64,000 nt of DNA from Cycas panzhihuaensis. Taxonomy: Eukaryota > Cycadophyta. Positions 43,980 through 54,062 of this stretch are shown piece after piece. Under the pieces are notes generated by a model that did no database searches, was not told where the DNA came from, and was given only the letters and a program-made list of their open reading frames with translations. Each line of letters begins with the position of its first letter. Position 1 is the first letter of the stretch. The position numbers were made by a program, and so were the translations under genes. The stretch is taken from the NCBI GenBank assembly GCA_023213395.1, contig CM041465.1, positions 173,979,741-174,043,740 on the forward strand, given 5' to 3'.

Positions 43980-44322
43980 TGTTACGAAGTTACACCTTAT
44001 GCATATCTAAAACACATACAAATAGTGAAAAGTATAGAGCCAAATTTATGGAGAGGGTTCTCCATGTATTAAATACCAAAAATGAAGTACAACGTCTCTT
44101 TATATAGTATGGTCAAGATCCTCACATTGTGGCTGAACTCGTGAGGAGAAAATATGTTTATACTAAAACCAACTTCAATGATCCAATAAACATTTACACC
44201 ATAAAATAATTTATTCTAGCCAACTTATTTATATTATGGTCGACTTCCATAAAAACTGAGATGCTCATACTGAACTTGAATTTACTGTAGGCTGACCTCA
44301 GATAAATACATCATTTCTAACA
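43980..44322 (-). repeat. Copia-H 5' LTR (343 bp)
   Basis: TGTTACGAAG to TTTCTAACA. A minus-strand TATATAAAGAGA lies near 44095-44106. Confidence 0.88.
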
Positions 44323-44579
44323 GGAATGACCCTAGGTGGTCAATTCCTAAAACAAGCAAAAAATGGTTCATAGATGATAAGCCAAAGGCCAAAAGTCATA
44401 AGATAGATGTTTGACATGATGATAACTTTGTATATTTATACTACCTATTTGAAAGGGTATGTCCTTTTAGTGAATGGATATAACCCCTCTCTGCCCAAAT
44501 CATGTACTAATTAACAATCATTAAACATAACTACTTGTAGATCAATATTAATTCTTTTATGCTCTTCTAAGATCATCTA
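44323..44579. other. Short spacer
   Basis: No feature recognised. It may be the decayed 3' continuation of Ty3-I. Confidence 0.4.
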
Positions 44580-45660
44580 GGCCTATTACAGTTATACCTT
44601 GGCTTATATAATATGTCCTAAGTATTCAATTCCCTCTTGTTTAAAGTCCCTCGACAATTTTCCATACAATTTATATTTCCTTAGTATCTCTAATATCTTC
44701 CTTAATTGATCCAAACATTCTTCCTTATTTTTACTAAGTATCATGACATCATTTAAGAATACCATGCCTTTTCCAAAATATGTCCTTAAGATATGACTCA
44801 TTAACCTCATAAAAGGCCTCTAATAGTAAGTATAGTTTTCTCAACAACAATATCATAAATGCAAATTTAACAATCACCACTTCTCAAACTAATTTTTTTA
44901 ACAAAACAAATCCTTTCACATAATTGAAAAGCTCATTAATAACAAGAAAAGGATATTTATGCTTATAGTAATTTTGTTCAATGCTCTATAATCTATACAC
45001 ATTATTATTGTTGCATCACTCTTCATAATTAGAAAGGCTAATGCTCCAAATGGTGATTTCGAGGGCAGTATAAAACCTTTGTTTAAAAGTTCCTTAATCT
45101 ACTTTTACATCTTCTCTTTTTCCCCATAGGTCAAAAATTAGAGTAGGCAATCACAAGCATGGCCCCCTCTTCATGATGGATATTATGATCTACTTCTCTC
45201 CTTTGTTGAAGAAATCTAAGATGTGGTTTTAGAAGAATATGTGAACCTCTAAAAACTATAGCCTTTTCTATCCAATAACAGCATGACATCTCCCAATCCT
45301 GATGATGTCAAAGTCTACGGTGTCATGGAAATCTTGAATGGATATGGGTACTTGCCAGAAATACTCATCCTGCACTTGAGTTCCTTGTCCATCAACTAAT
45401 CCAACTTGATATTCATTCTCATTGGGTTTTGCAGGTAAGTCATTTTGCAAAGCAAGTTGAAATGAAATTGGGAAGAAAACATTGTCCACTAGAATGATAG
45501 CCTCATTATTTAACTTTTCCCTAATTAGGAAGAGGTTATCATCTTGAAATTCTCCATAAGTCTTATTGCACCTAATTAGGTAAACATTAGAATCCCAAAA
45601 TTCTATATAAATCTTACTTGTTATAATGTTGATTACTACTTTTTTAGATAACACCTACGT
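44580..45660 (-). pseudogene. Ty3-I: relic of a second Ty3/gypsy pol
   Basis: Minus-strand RT landmarks appear in order. REVDHNI near 45200 is the usual start of Ty3 RT. GFILPSKSPFGALAFL near 45075 and CIDYRALN near 45005 follow. Frame 44810-44604 contains FLNDVMILSKNKEECLDQLRKILEILRKYKLYGKL and EGIEYLGHII. The catalytic FxDD reads FLND, so one Asp is lost. Frame 45654-45268 (128 aa) lies upstream and is presumably the protease-RT linker. The wording resembles a chromovirus-type RT, unlike Ty3-A. No LTRs were found. Confidence 0.75.
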
Positions 45661-47019
45661 GTAATTAAGACTACCCTATGTTGCAGTCTCTATTGCTTCC
45701 TAGCAATATTATTATTGGATGTTTCCCCTTTATTAGGACAAATGTGTTGCTAAGTGTTGCCAATCTTGCAAGACAGGTTAGTTAGTTCAGGGTCATTGTA
45801 GCCATTTAAAGTTAATTTTAAATTTAAGCTAGAAATAATGAGATGTCAAGAGGTGGGAAACATGGAAGGGTGTGACCCAAATTTTGTATTTGTGCACTCA
45901 TCTATTGTATATTGACCATCACTTCATCTGCTTATCAATGAAAAAGACTTCTTCTCGTGAAACTCTCTCAAGCTTAATTTGCCTTCTGATTTGTTTAGTG
46001 CCCAACTTCTCAGATAGAGATTGTGCCAAAACAGAACTTCATTCGGGTAGTGGATTATATTGCTGCACTATGTGGTCATGTTGGTTACAAACAAAGCCCT
46101 TCCTATCATTGAAGTTGCTTCTATTGGTGTAAGAGTTTTCTTTCTTCAGAACTTGTCCTTGGACTTCAAACGTTAAAGAATTCTTTTCGTGATGAGAAAA
46201 TTTTGTCTTATCCCATAGGGTCCAAGCCCTAGACTACAACTAGTTTCCTTTTGCCTTCTGCAAGGTTAGTAGGTTTAATAACAAATACAAATATAACAGT
46301 TCATTTCAAAAAATATTAAAATTGAGAGATATGAGATATTGGGAGGAGAGGTAGTGGCCATTAGGGTTATAAACCGTTGCGTTGATTTTCTTCTAATTGC
46401 CATCCTATCATTCTTCATCATTACATTGATACTTCCCATTAACTGCCATTACTGGGGAGCTATTCCCAAATAACAAACCTTAATAGCTTCCCAGATAATG
46501 AGACAATGATTCATAGTTAACCCATGTTTCATAGTTTTCTGGTCTTATTTAATGATCATCAAGTTTATTATTCCATGCCTCGTAACATCACATATACATC
46601 GACCACAACCACCAAAATATTGCAAGTACAATAAGAATGAAATACAGTCTTATCTTGCAATCACATATCATTTCATATGCAATAGAATGCTATTGATCAA
46701 AGATTGTATGCATAGAATCTAATTTATGAACTCAAACATGCAACATCAATCATTAGCATCTTTGCTTTTCTTTTAATTACATTGCTACATCCATTTATCT
46801 AGCATGCAACAGAACTTGCAATCTGAAATATCTACTTTAATAAAATACGGTGAGTTACACCCATGCATAGTATTCTTTTCTAGGAGTAATTTTATCACAT
46901 GCAAGAACTTTTATGCATAAGAGATGCAATAGCATCTTGTATAACTGTTTCTTTAAAACCTAGTCATGCTTAGCAACAGTCACTGTTATGACAACATGCA
47001 TGGAAACTTGTCAATGCAT
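45661..47019. other. Anonymous sequence left of Copia-J
   Basis: No coding domain recognised. It could be leader or LTR remains of Ty3-I. Contains one copy of the dispersed repeat listed at 46268. Confidence 0.45.
46268..46520 (+). repeat. Dispersed repeat, copy 1
   Basis: Matches 55358-55600 in the same orientation with moderate divergence. Shared words include AAAAAATATTAAAATTG, GTAGTGGCCAT and TTGATTTTCTTC. The family is unknown. Confidence 0.6.
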
Positions 47020-47024
47020 ATAAG
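47020..47024. repeat. Left target-site duplication of Copia-J (ATAAG)
   Basis: A perfect match to 54058-54062. Confidence 0.92.
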
Positions 47025-47322
47025 TGAAAAGGGTTAATGACATAAGGTCATTACATTAGTTGATTATTTCGAAAAAGGGTCTTAAGTGAACTTTAAATTA
47101 GATCACTTAAGTGAAATGCACTTTCATGTGCATTATGTGTAATTTCATTTCACCTAACCCAAATGCTCCCTCTCTCAATATAAAAGTAAAGCTCAATGGA
47201 GGAGATTCATTCTTTACCTCCCCATTTTGTGAGAGCTACTTTCTTTCTCTCAAGTCTCTCTTGCTCCCATGTTTGCCTTTGTGTTTAGTGCATGGAGATG
47301 AAGGATAGATCCACTCTTTTCA
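47025..47322 (+). repeat. Copia-J 5' LTR (298 bp)
   Basis: TGAAAAGGG to CTTTTCA, with TCACTTAAGTGA at 47103-47114 and TATAAAAG at 47179-47186. I saw no difference from the 3' LTR. Confidence 0.95.
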
Positions 47323-47337
47323 TGTGGTATCAGAGCA
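47318..47337 (+). repeat. Copia-J left inverted-repeat arm with PBS
   Basis: TTTCATGTGGTATCAGAGCA: the last five LTR bases, TG, and the PBS (47325-47336). The reverse complement is at 50708-50727. Confidence 0.93.
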
Positions 47338-47579
47338 GGAATATATAAAACATCAACAAGTGTAAAATCTGGAAGGCCTGGGAGTTTCAGGCACACTGTT
47401 CCAAGTCCTTCGACTGGCTGAGATGATTTGTCAGCCATGTGTACAACACCACGAACTTCAGAGTCAAAATCTTGAAAGAACTGGCGATGACAAGTCATGT
47501 GTTGTGTTGCTCCAGTATCCATGATCCACGATGAAGTATTTGAGGTAGCACTATTTGCAACTCCAAGTGGTGAAGGCAA
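47338..47579 (-). pseudogene. Copia-J protease, inverted and truncated
   Basis: The minus-strand frame from 47579 contains SSWIMDTGATQHMTCHRQFF with an intact D-T-G-A active site, then VVHMADKSSQPVEGLGTV and LPDFTLVDVLYIP. The frame then runs straight into the PBS repeat, so the C-terminal end is replaced by non-protease residues. The domain reads normally up to the junction near 47338, which argues that the breakpoint is a clean join and not decay. Relative to its LTRs it points the wrong way and would not be in the genomic RNA sense. Confidence 0.88.
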
Positions 47580-48713
47580 AAGTGAATAAGCATAGCCACA
47601 ATGAGCCTCAATATACTTAGTGGATCTATCAACAACATTTGATGAAGTGGTCCCAATTCTTTGAAGGTGTGCATGAGCAAATTGCGTTCCACCAAAAGCA
47701 TCTTCAAAGAAGTATTATCAACATTATGTGCACCATGGCGCGTTGATAACTTGGTAGTTTGTTGGTGGCGATTCGCAATTTTTGGCATAATGTCCTCTTC
47801 TATTACACCTTTGGCACACGATTGTTTGATTTCCAGGTCAAGTATTAGATTTGGATTGTCTCGATTCGGATCTAGGTCCAGGTTGATTATTTTGGCCTTG
47901 GCCTTGAGACTGTTTTTGTTGGAATTGAGGAGCCTGTTGACTAAGAGGACGTTGTCCTTGTTGTCTACCTCTTCCTCTTCCTCGGGAATTACCACCTCTA
48001 CGAGAGTATTAACCTTGATTTTTGGTGTAACAAAGATCTTCTTCCACTTCAAAAGCAGCATCAATTGGATCTGATGTAGTGGCAAAGTTGGTATCAAAGG
48101 TCTTATCAAATTCAATGAACTTATCAGCAAGATCCTCAAAGTTTAGGGTCTTCAAAGTTCCACTAGATTGAAGACTCCCTAATAGATTTTTATAATCTGG
48201 GATATGGAGACATGACTGAATCAAGAAAGCCCATGTAATGCATTGAGTTTTAAAATCTTTATCAATGGCTTGCTTGATTGGACGAAGGAGATTGATTGTC
48301 TCACTTGCATGTCCTTTCTGCATTTTCAATTTGTTCATCTTCAGCACTAAGTGAACAAATTCTAAGTCCGATTTAGTGTCAAAGTTCTTCTTAAGAACTT
48401 CAAGAACTTTCCATGTCAGTATCATGTACGGCTTCATCAATGAGATTATGCGAGGAATAATCGGTGACAAGCAAGATCCTGCACGGATTTTATCATCATC
48501 AAGTTCCCATTGGCGTTTAGCTACGCCTTGATGGGAGCGGTTGGAGCACCTCACTGGGCGATTGTGGTAGCAGAATGCAATGTGGTGTAGGTTGTAAGTG
48601 ATCTCTCCATAGACCTTCATACTTTGCGGCATTTCGACACCAAAGGAACCACATGTCCCAATTTTCTTTCCCTTTTAGAATGCGTTCACATTTTGCTTGA
48701 ATTGTGAAGACAT
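47580..48713 (-). pseudogene. Copia-J gag, inverted
   Basis: Starts MSSQFKQNVNAF at 48713, then a stop. Frame 48632-48009 (207 aa) holds SDLEFVHLVLKMNKLKMQKG, HASETINLLRPIKQAIDKDF, TQCITWAFLIQSCLHIPDYK and DPIDAAFEVEEDLCYT, matching Copia-G. An RG/Gln-rich region follows (frame 48139-47495 is largely out of phase). A canonical zinc knuckle CQRCNRRGHYAKNC is readable near 47820. Two frame changes inactivate it independently of the inversion. Confidence 0.88.
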
Positions 48714-50707
48714 TGTGTCTTTTAGAAGGGAAGAAATGAACAAGGGACTATAAAAGTGATGGTAATAAATGACCGATCACTATTTACAAATGGGAAATGT
48801 AATGAAGTAGTGTAGAAGAAGGAAGAAGAAGTGAGAATGGTTGCTCAAAGATGAAGGGAGCAACTTAGAGAAAAGTCACCAACACTTGTGACAAATATTA
48901 ACTGACGCAGGAATATGAGAAGAACTATGATAAAAATTGGCCACTAACACTTGTGGCAAATATTAACTGACGCAGGAATATGAGAAGCACTATGATTGTG
49001 ATTACACTATGGATCACTTTTACAAATAAGTAAGTGATCAATATACAAGATTGTAGGCCAATGTAGAAGTTGACATCATTAGGTTTACACAACTTGAAGC
49101 TCGAATGTAGGATGCGTAATCAACCCAATAACCTCTAACTTGTGTCCAACGTGTAGTTGAGGTTGTTGAAGGATGCCTAGGCTTCTAGTAGAATTAATTT
49201 GGCCTTCACCGCGATACATAATCGTGCTTGGTGATGAAATCCAAGTCACAACGGAGCCCAGGTACTCCCAATCCTCACCCAGTTCACCAATGAGCAGCTA
49301 TATACCTCCTCTAAAGAGTGGTACGTGCATACCCATGGCTATGACGGATATTGGATCGGGTATATTTTAATCTTGTATTCAAATTTCGATTTTCCGGTTG
49401 GTTATCGTGATGATCCCTGATTGAGGCACGATGGTATGGCTAACCAAACCTCACCAATATTCCGGTTTAGTCCAAACCCAACTTGAAACCCACACCTCCT
49501 TTATGGCACTAAGATTCTCGCCAACCAAGGTATCTCAACCTTGGCGAGTGTGTGAACAGGTACAAGATGGCGGAAAATAGCGTACGTGATGCGTTCCTTT
49601 TGGGAAGAGTGAAAAGATTATCGAATTGCACCAAACGTACATTTAACTGAAAATAATGCTTGCTTGGAGTGCTTTTGGAGTGCTTGCTTGAAGTGCTTGC
49701 TTGAAGTGTCTTTGGAGTGCTTGCTTTGAGTGATTTTAGAGTCTTTGAAATGCAATGCTCAATAAGTGAGTGAGAACAGGATATTGCTCCGATCCGGTGT
49801 TTTTTTCTCACTTTTACAATGGGCTTTTAAGCCTTATAAAAGGAAGAAATTTTCTTCATTTTTTTTTTTTTGTTAATACAAAAAAGTACTCTTCACTAAA
49901 TCGCAATAACTTTCTCCCACGATGTCGAAATGGAGTGCCGATTTTTGTGCCGCAAACTAGACTCGAGCTTCATCTTCGTAAAGTGGAATCAGTCCAAATG
50001 AGTTCTGGAACATTTTTGTGACCCATAAAGTTAGGAAATTATATTTTTCCGAATTCTTACTAAAATAATCTGTTCACTAAAACAAAGAATAACTTCCTCA
50101 TACGGCATCCAAATTAGGTGCCGGTTTTGTCTTGGAAAGTAGACTCGAGCCCCATCTTTGACAATTGGAATCACTTCAATTGGATCTCTGTAGAAGATTT
50201 TGCGACACCTGTGAAGTTCAAGAATCAAATTGAATTTCTGCGAAATTTCAGCTTTCTAATCTCTCATTAACACATGATACCATATGAAATTTCCATCATT
50301 TTTGATCACCGGGATCCCAATATGGGCAAGGTGAGAGCATACAATGATAGATATTTTAAATGGCTCAAAATTCTTTAAAAATGGGTAAAACTCCTTACAA
50401 TCATTCTTCTAAATCTTTGGAAAAATTTGCAACATTTCCCTTGTTAAATGGACAAAAAGGGGAAAAAAGAAGAATGGGATAGCATGAATGGCCAGCAAAG
50501 GATTGGAATCCTTGGGCCTTACAACTCCTTGTATTATGCTTCCAAACCTGCAAAAGAGAAAGGAAAGGAAAACAATACAAAATATGCTATCATAATAACT
50601 TGAAAATATTTCTAAATTCACTTTCACAATCTCCTTCACCACATGGATTGTGGGGGAGAAGGAAGATGGCTCCATTGCAAGTGCAAGTGGGGAATATGAA
50701 GGAAGCA
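48714..50707 (-). other. Copia-J 5' leader, inverted
   Basis: About 2 kb. 49548-49075 (minus) is conserved with the Copia-G leader. Near 49660-49740 a short tandem repeat of AGTGCTTGCTTG/AGTGCTTTTGG words occurs on the plus strand. No coding frame is supported. Confidence 0.65.
49517..49548 (-). promoter_or_regulatory. Conserved leader hairpin, Copia-J copy
   Basis: On the minus strand: CTCGCC-AAGGT, loop TGAGAT, ACCTT-GGTT-GGCGAG. It is the counterpart of 30839-30872 with the inner stem changed on both sides. Confidence 0.5.
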
Positions 50708-50727
50708 TGCTCTGATACCACATGAAA
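50708..50727 (-). repeat. Copia-J right inverted-repeat arm with antisense PBS
   Basis: TGCTCTGATACCACATGAAA contains the PBS complement (50709-50720) plus five bases of LTR end in antisense. Integrase sequence follows at once. Confidence 0.93.
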
Positions 50728-51330
50728 GTGTGGGTTGCTTTTCTTGCAAAGAAAGATGAAGCTTTTTCTATGTTTCAAGCTTTCAAGGCCCGCGTGGAAA
50801 ATGAATCTGGATTCAAGATCAAAATACTCAGGACTGACAATGGTGGCGAGTACACATCCAATGAGTTTGAATCGTACCTACGTCAACGTGGAATCAAATA
50901 TCGCACCATCATTGCGGTACACCCCAAAGAAATGGAGTTGCTTAGGCGTATGAACAGGACCATCATGAATATGGCTCGTGCTATCTTTGGTATATAAGAA
51001 TGTCCCTATCTATCTTTGAATGAGGCTATACGAATTGTGTATTGCATCAACACCATTAGTCCCTCAAGCTCGGCTCCTCTCCACATGAAATGTGGTATGG
51101 ACAAACCCCTCTATCTCGCACTTGAATTTTTGGCTCTACTTGTTATGCTCATATTTTGCGGGAACATAGAAATAAGCTCCAAGATAGAGCCATCAAAGGC
51201 ATCTTTTCGGATACCCTATGGACAAAAAGGGATACAAGGTTTTATACCTTGAGCGCAAAATCATCATCACTAGAGATGTTATCTTTGCAGATCAAGATCA
51301 ATTACTCGAGACTTGACTCCAAGACGCCTT
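50722..51330 (+). pseudogene. Copia-J integrase core
   Basis: Frame 50722-50997 starts within the core (KVWVAFLAKKDEAFSMFQAF, then KILRTDNGGEYTSNEFESYL with an intact Asp-containing motif) and reaches MNRTIMNMARAI with a shift near the catalytic Glu (LLRRMNR where GVAERMNR is usual). The first two catalytic motifs and the zinc finger are absent; they belong to the missing segment. Later pieces (51016-51252) are out of phase. Homology to Copia-G integrase is high. Confidence 0.85.
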
Positions 51331-53330
51331 CATATCGATTTAATGATGCTACTGAATTTGATGTCCAAATTCCAAAATTTAGGGGAGATCTTTGAGCAGA
51401 TGCTTAAAATCTTGGAATCTGACAATAGAGCCTCGGAGGATACAAGCTGTGACTCCAATCCAATGTGTACACATCCGGCACCATCATTTGTGAGCGACCA
51501 AGTTGACAAAGGCAAAGCCATAGCGAAGGATCATCTCCTCCAACATCCGTGGTGGCCCATCTTCTCCAAAGATCGCCAACTTCCTCCGTGCCAAATATTT
51601 CACATGATCCTTTTCGGGATCAAAGCGAAGACCAAGAGGTTGTGGAAATGAAAACCTCATTCCCAACTCGAGGTTTTCGTGAAGCCTACCGACTACACAA
51701 GGACATGCGACCGGATGAGGTAGGCAAAGCGGCACTAGAAGTGCCCATAGAGCAAGGATGCATGAATCACTTTCCGTTGAGCTTGAACCGGCCAGAATCG
51801 CATCTTGCTCTTAATGAAGAGCCCCTAACGTACCAAGAAGTCATAAAGCATGCGGCTTGGAGAAATGCCATGAACGAAGAGTATCAATCTCTTATTAAGA
51901 AGCGGTACATGGGAGCTTGTTGATCTACCACTTGGAAGAAAGGTAGTTCAAAATAAATGGGTGTTCAAAAACAAGTATAGATCGGATGGCACCCTAGAAA
52001 ACACAAGGCGAGGTTGGTAGCAAAAGGATTCACGCAAAGGGAAGGCATTGACTACTGCGAAATCTTTGCTCCTACAACCAAGTGGCCTACAATCGAACTC
52101 TAATAGCCTTGGGTCGCTCAGCAGGTTGGAAAATCCACCAACTCGATGTTAAGACCGCATTTCTCAATGGGGACCTTAAAGAAGAAATTTACATGGCTCA
52201 CCCGTAGGATACGAGATTGACTCGGGAGCATAAAGTTTGTAGGCTCAAAAGTCCTTATACGGCCTAAAGCAAGCCCCTCGTGCTTGGTTTACCAAGTTGT
52301 CTGAAAGAATGAGGCAACTTGGATATGAGGTTTGTGACTATCAAGATATTGATGCAACATTATTCATCAAGCGCCAAAATGATAAAGTCACTTACCTCTT
52401 AATCTTTGTGGATGACATGCTCATAACGGGAATAGTGAGCAGTGTCACCGGTGAAGAAGGACCTTGCTAAAACTTTTGAATTGTCTCGACCTCGGGTTGA
52501 TGAAATATTACTTGGGAATTGAAGTAACTCAAAAGGATGGCAAAATCTTTCTCTCCCAAGAAAAATATATCAACGATCTTCTGACAAAGTTTCAGTTGGA
52601 AGGTGCTCGACCAGTGGATACACCTATGGAGCCTAATATTAAGCTCTCGATTGATGGTGACAATAGGGAGGCGGACGCAACACTCTGAGCAACTTGTAGG
52701 TAGTCTCATCTATACTACCAACACAAGGCGGATATTGCACACTGCTTCAAGATTCTTGCAAGATTCATGACAAATCCTAAGCGTAATCATTGGCAAGTTG
52801 CAATACAGTGTTGAGGTACCTAAAGGCGACTAGCAAATATGGTGCATTGTATGAACCCAATGCGAATTTAAACTTTATGCATACACGACTCGCACTTTCT
52901 TTGGAGATAAAGACACGGGAAGATCTACGTCTGGTGCGTAACATTTCTTGGAACAACACCAATATCATGGAGATCAGGGACGACAAAAGATAGTTGCAGA
53001 CTCAAGCTGGTGAGTACATTCTTCCGAGACAAGCAAGGAGGTGATATGGCTTAGAAAATTATTGAATACATTAAATGCCACCCAAACAAGTTCTACTAGC
53101 TTACATGTAGATAATCAATCTACAATCCGGATGGCTAAAAATCCGTATTTCATGATCGTACCAAACATATAAGTACAAAAGTCCACGGATTAGAGAACTA
53201 GTTCATGATGGCACAATTCAATTGAGTATCGCCCCACGCCGGATCAAGTGGCCGATATCTTCACCAAACCACCAAGAGGGTGAAGTTTGAGCAGTTCAAA
53301 GCAACTCGCCTTAGGGCCTCCATCTCGGTG
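51331..53330 (+). pseudogene. Copia-J RT-RNase H
   Basis: The linker runs to about 51700. Frame 51549-51923 ends in RVT_2 (LTYQEVIKHAAWRNAMNEEYQSLI). After shifts: FTQREGIDYCEIFAPTTKW near 52030-52085, GWKIHQLDVKTAFLNGDLKEEI near 52125-52190, [13 protein letters not shown] wording near 52262, the catalytic box FVDDM near 52408, frame 52464-52688 (LDLGLMKYYLGIEVTQKDGK, YINDLLTKFQLEGARPVDTP). RNase H pieces include LHVDNQSTIRMAKNP-like near 53102 and VADIFTKPP near 53250. Many lesions are one- or two-base deletions. Confidence 0.85.
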
Positions 53331-53748
53331 ATTGAAGGAGATGACAATAGGACCATCATACTACTGTCTCATTCGTGAAAACCCCTTGTGGGCGCGGAAG
53401 GACAAGAGTAAGTCTCGCTCTATCCCATTCGTGAAAACCCCATGTGGGCGCGAAAGGATAAGGGTTGTATCATTTTGGAAAATCGGAACTGTGAAAACCC
53501 AAAAGGGCATGGGGATGACCAAATGGTATATGGAGACTCGAGAGATTTCAGCTACAAAATTTATTGTCTTGATTGGCTATCGGCTACATTTAAAGAGTCA
53601 CTGAGCCAAGTTAGTACATTAGAAAATTTGTGGGTTTTCTTCCCATGAGGGTTTCCCATAAAAGTATCATACTAGTTTGCTTTGTAAGAGGCTCAAATGA
53701 AGACCTCATAGGATAGAATAAAATAGAATGAAATGACCTTCTACCATT
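53331..53748 (+). other. Copia-J 3' untranslated block with tandem motif
   Basis: Copies of ATTCGTGAAAACCCC near 53370 and 53427, a shorter GTGAAAACCCAAAAGGGC near 53490, then the polypurine tract AAGGGGGAGA at 53749-53758. The same arrangement is in Copia-G. Confidence 0.7.
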
Positions 53749-53759
53749 AAGGGGGAGAT

Positions 53760-54057
53760 TGAAAAGGGTTAATGACATAAGGTCATTACATTAGTTGATT
53801 ATTTCGAAAAAGGGTCTTAAGTGAACTTTAAATTAGATCACTTAAGTGAAATGCACTTTCATGTGCATTATGTGTAATTTCATTTCACCTAACCCAAATG
53901 CTCCCTCTCTCAATATAAAAGTAAAGCTCAATGGAGGAGATTCATTCTTTACCTCCCCATTTTGTGAGAGCTACTTTCTTTCTCTCAAGTCTCTCTTGCT
54001 CCCATGTTTGCCTTTGTGTTTAGTGCATGGAGATGAAGGATAGATCCACTCTTTTCA
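53760..54057 (+). repeat. Copia-J 3' LTR (298 bp)
   Basis: Same sequence as 47025-47322 by eye; palindromic core at 53838-53849. Followed directly by ATAAG (54058-54062). Confidence 0.95.
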
Positions 54058-54062
54058 ATAAG

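Larger units (their letters stand above)
38660..44322 (-). mobile_element. Copia-H: degraded full-length copia element
   Basis: The right LTR (43980-44322), PBS complement at 43968, two-knuckle gag, protease, integrase, RT-RNase H, polypurine complement (CCCTCTCTTA, 39003-39012) and left LTR form a complete minus-strand element of about 5.7 kb. LTRs differ at roughly 10% over the comparable part, so this is an older insertion. I could not find a target duplication. Domain order and the gag knuckles resemble Copia-F. Confidence 0.9.
47025..54057 (+). mobile_element. Copia-J: copia element with internally inverted 5' half
   Basis: Two 298-bp LTRs in the same orientation look identical, and a perfect ATAAG duplication flanks them. 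The polypurine tract, RT and integrase are on the plus strand. Leader, gag and protease (47338-50707) are on the minus strand, flanked by a 20-bp inverted repeat that includes the PBS. The element therefore inserted as a rearranged molecule or was rearranged very soon after. The segment between protease and the integrase core is missing. Confidence 0.92.

Noticed and set aside
47661-48074. 137-codon plus-strand frame in Copia-J
   Set aside because: It is antisense to the inverted gag, where the zinc knuckle and gag core give the true reading.
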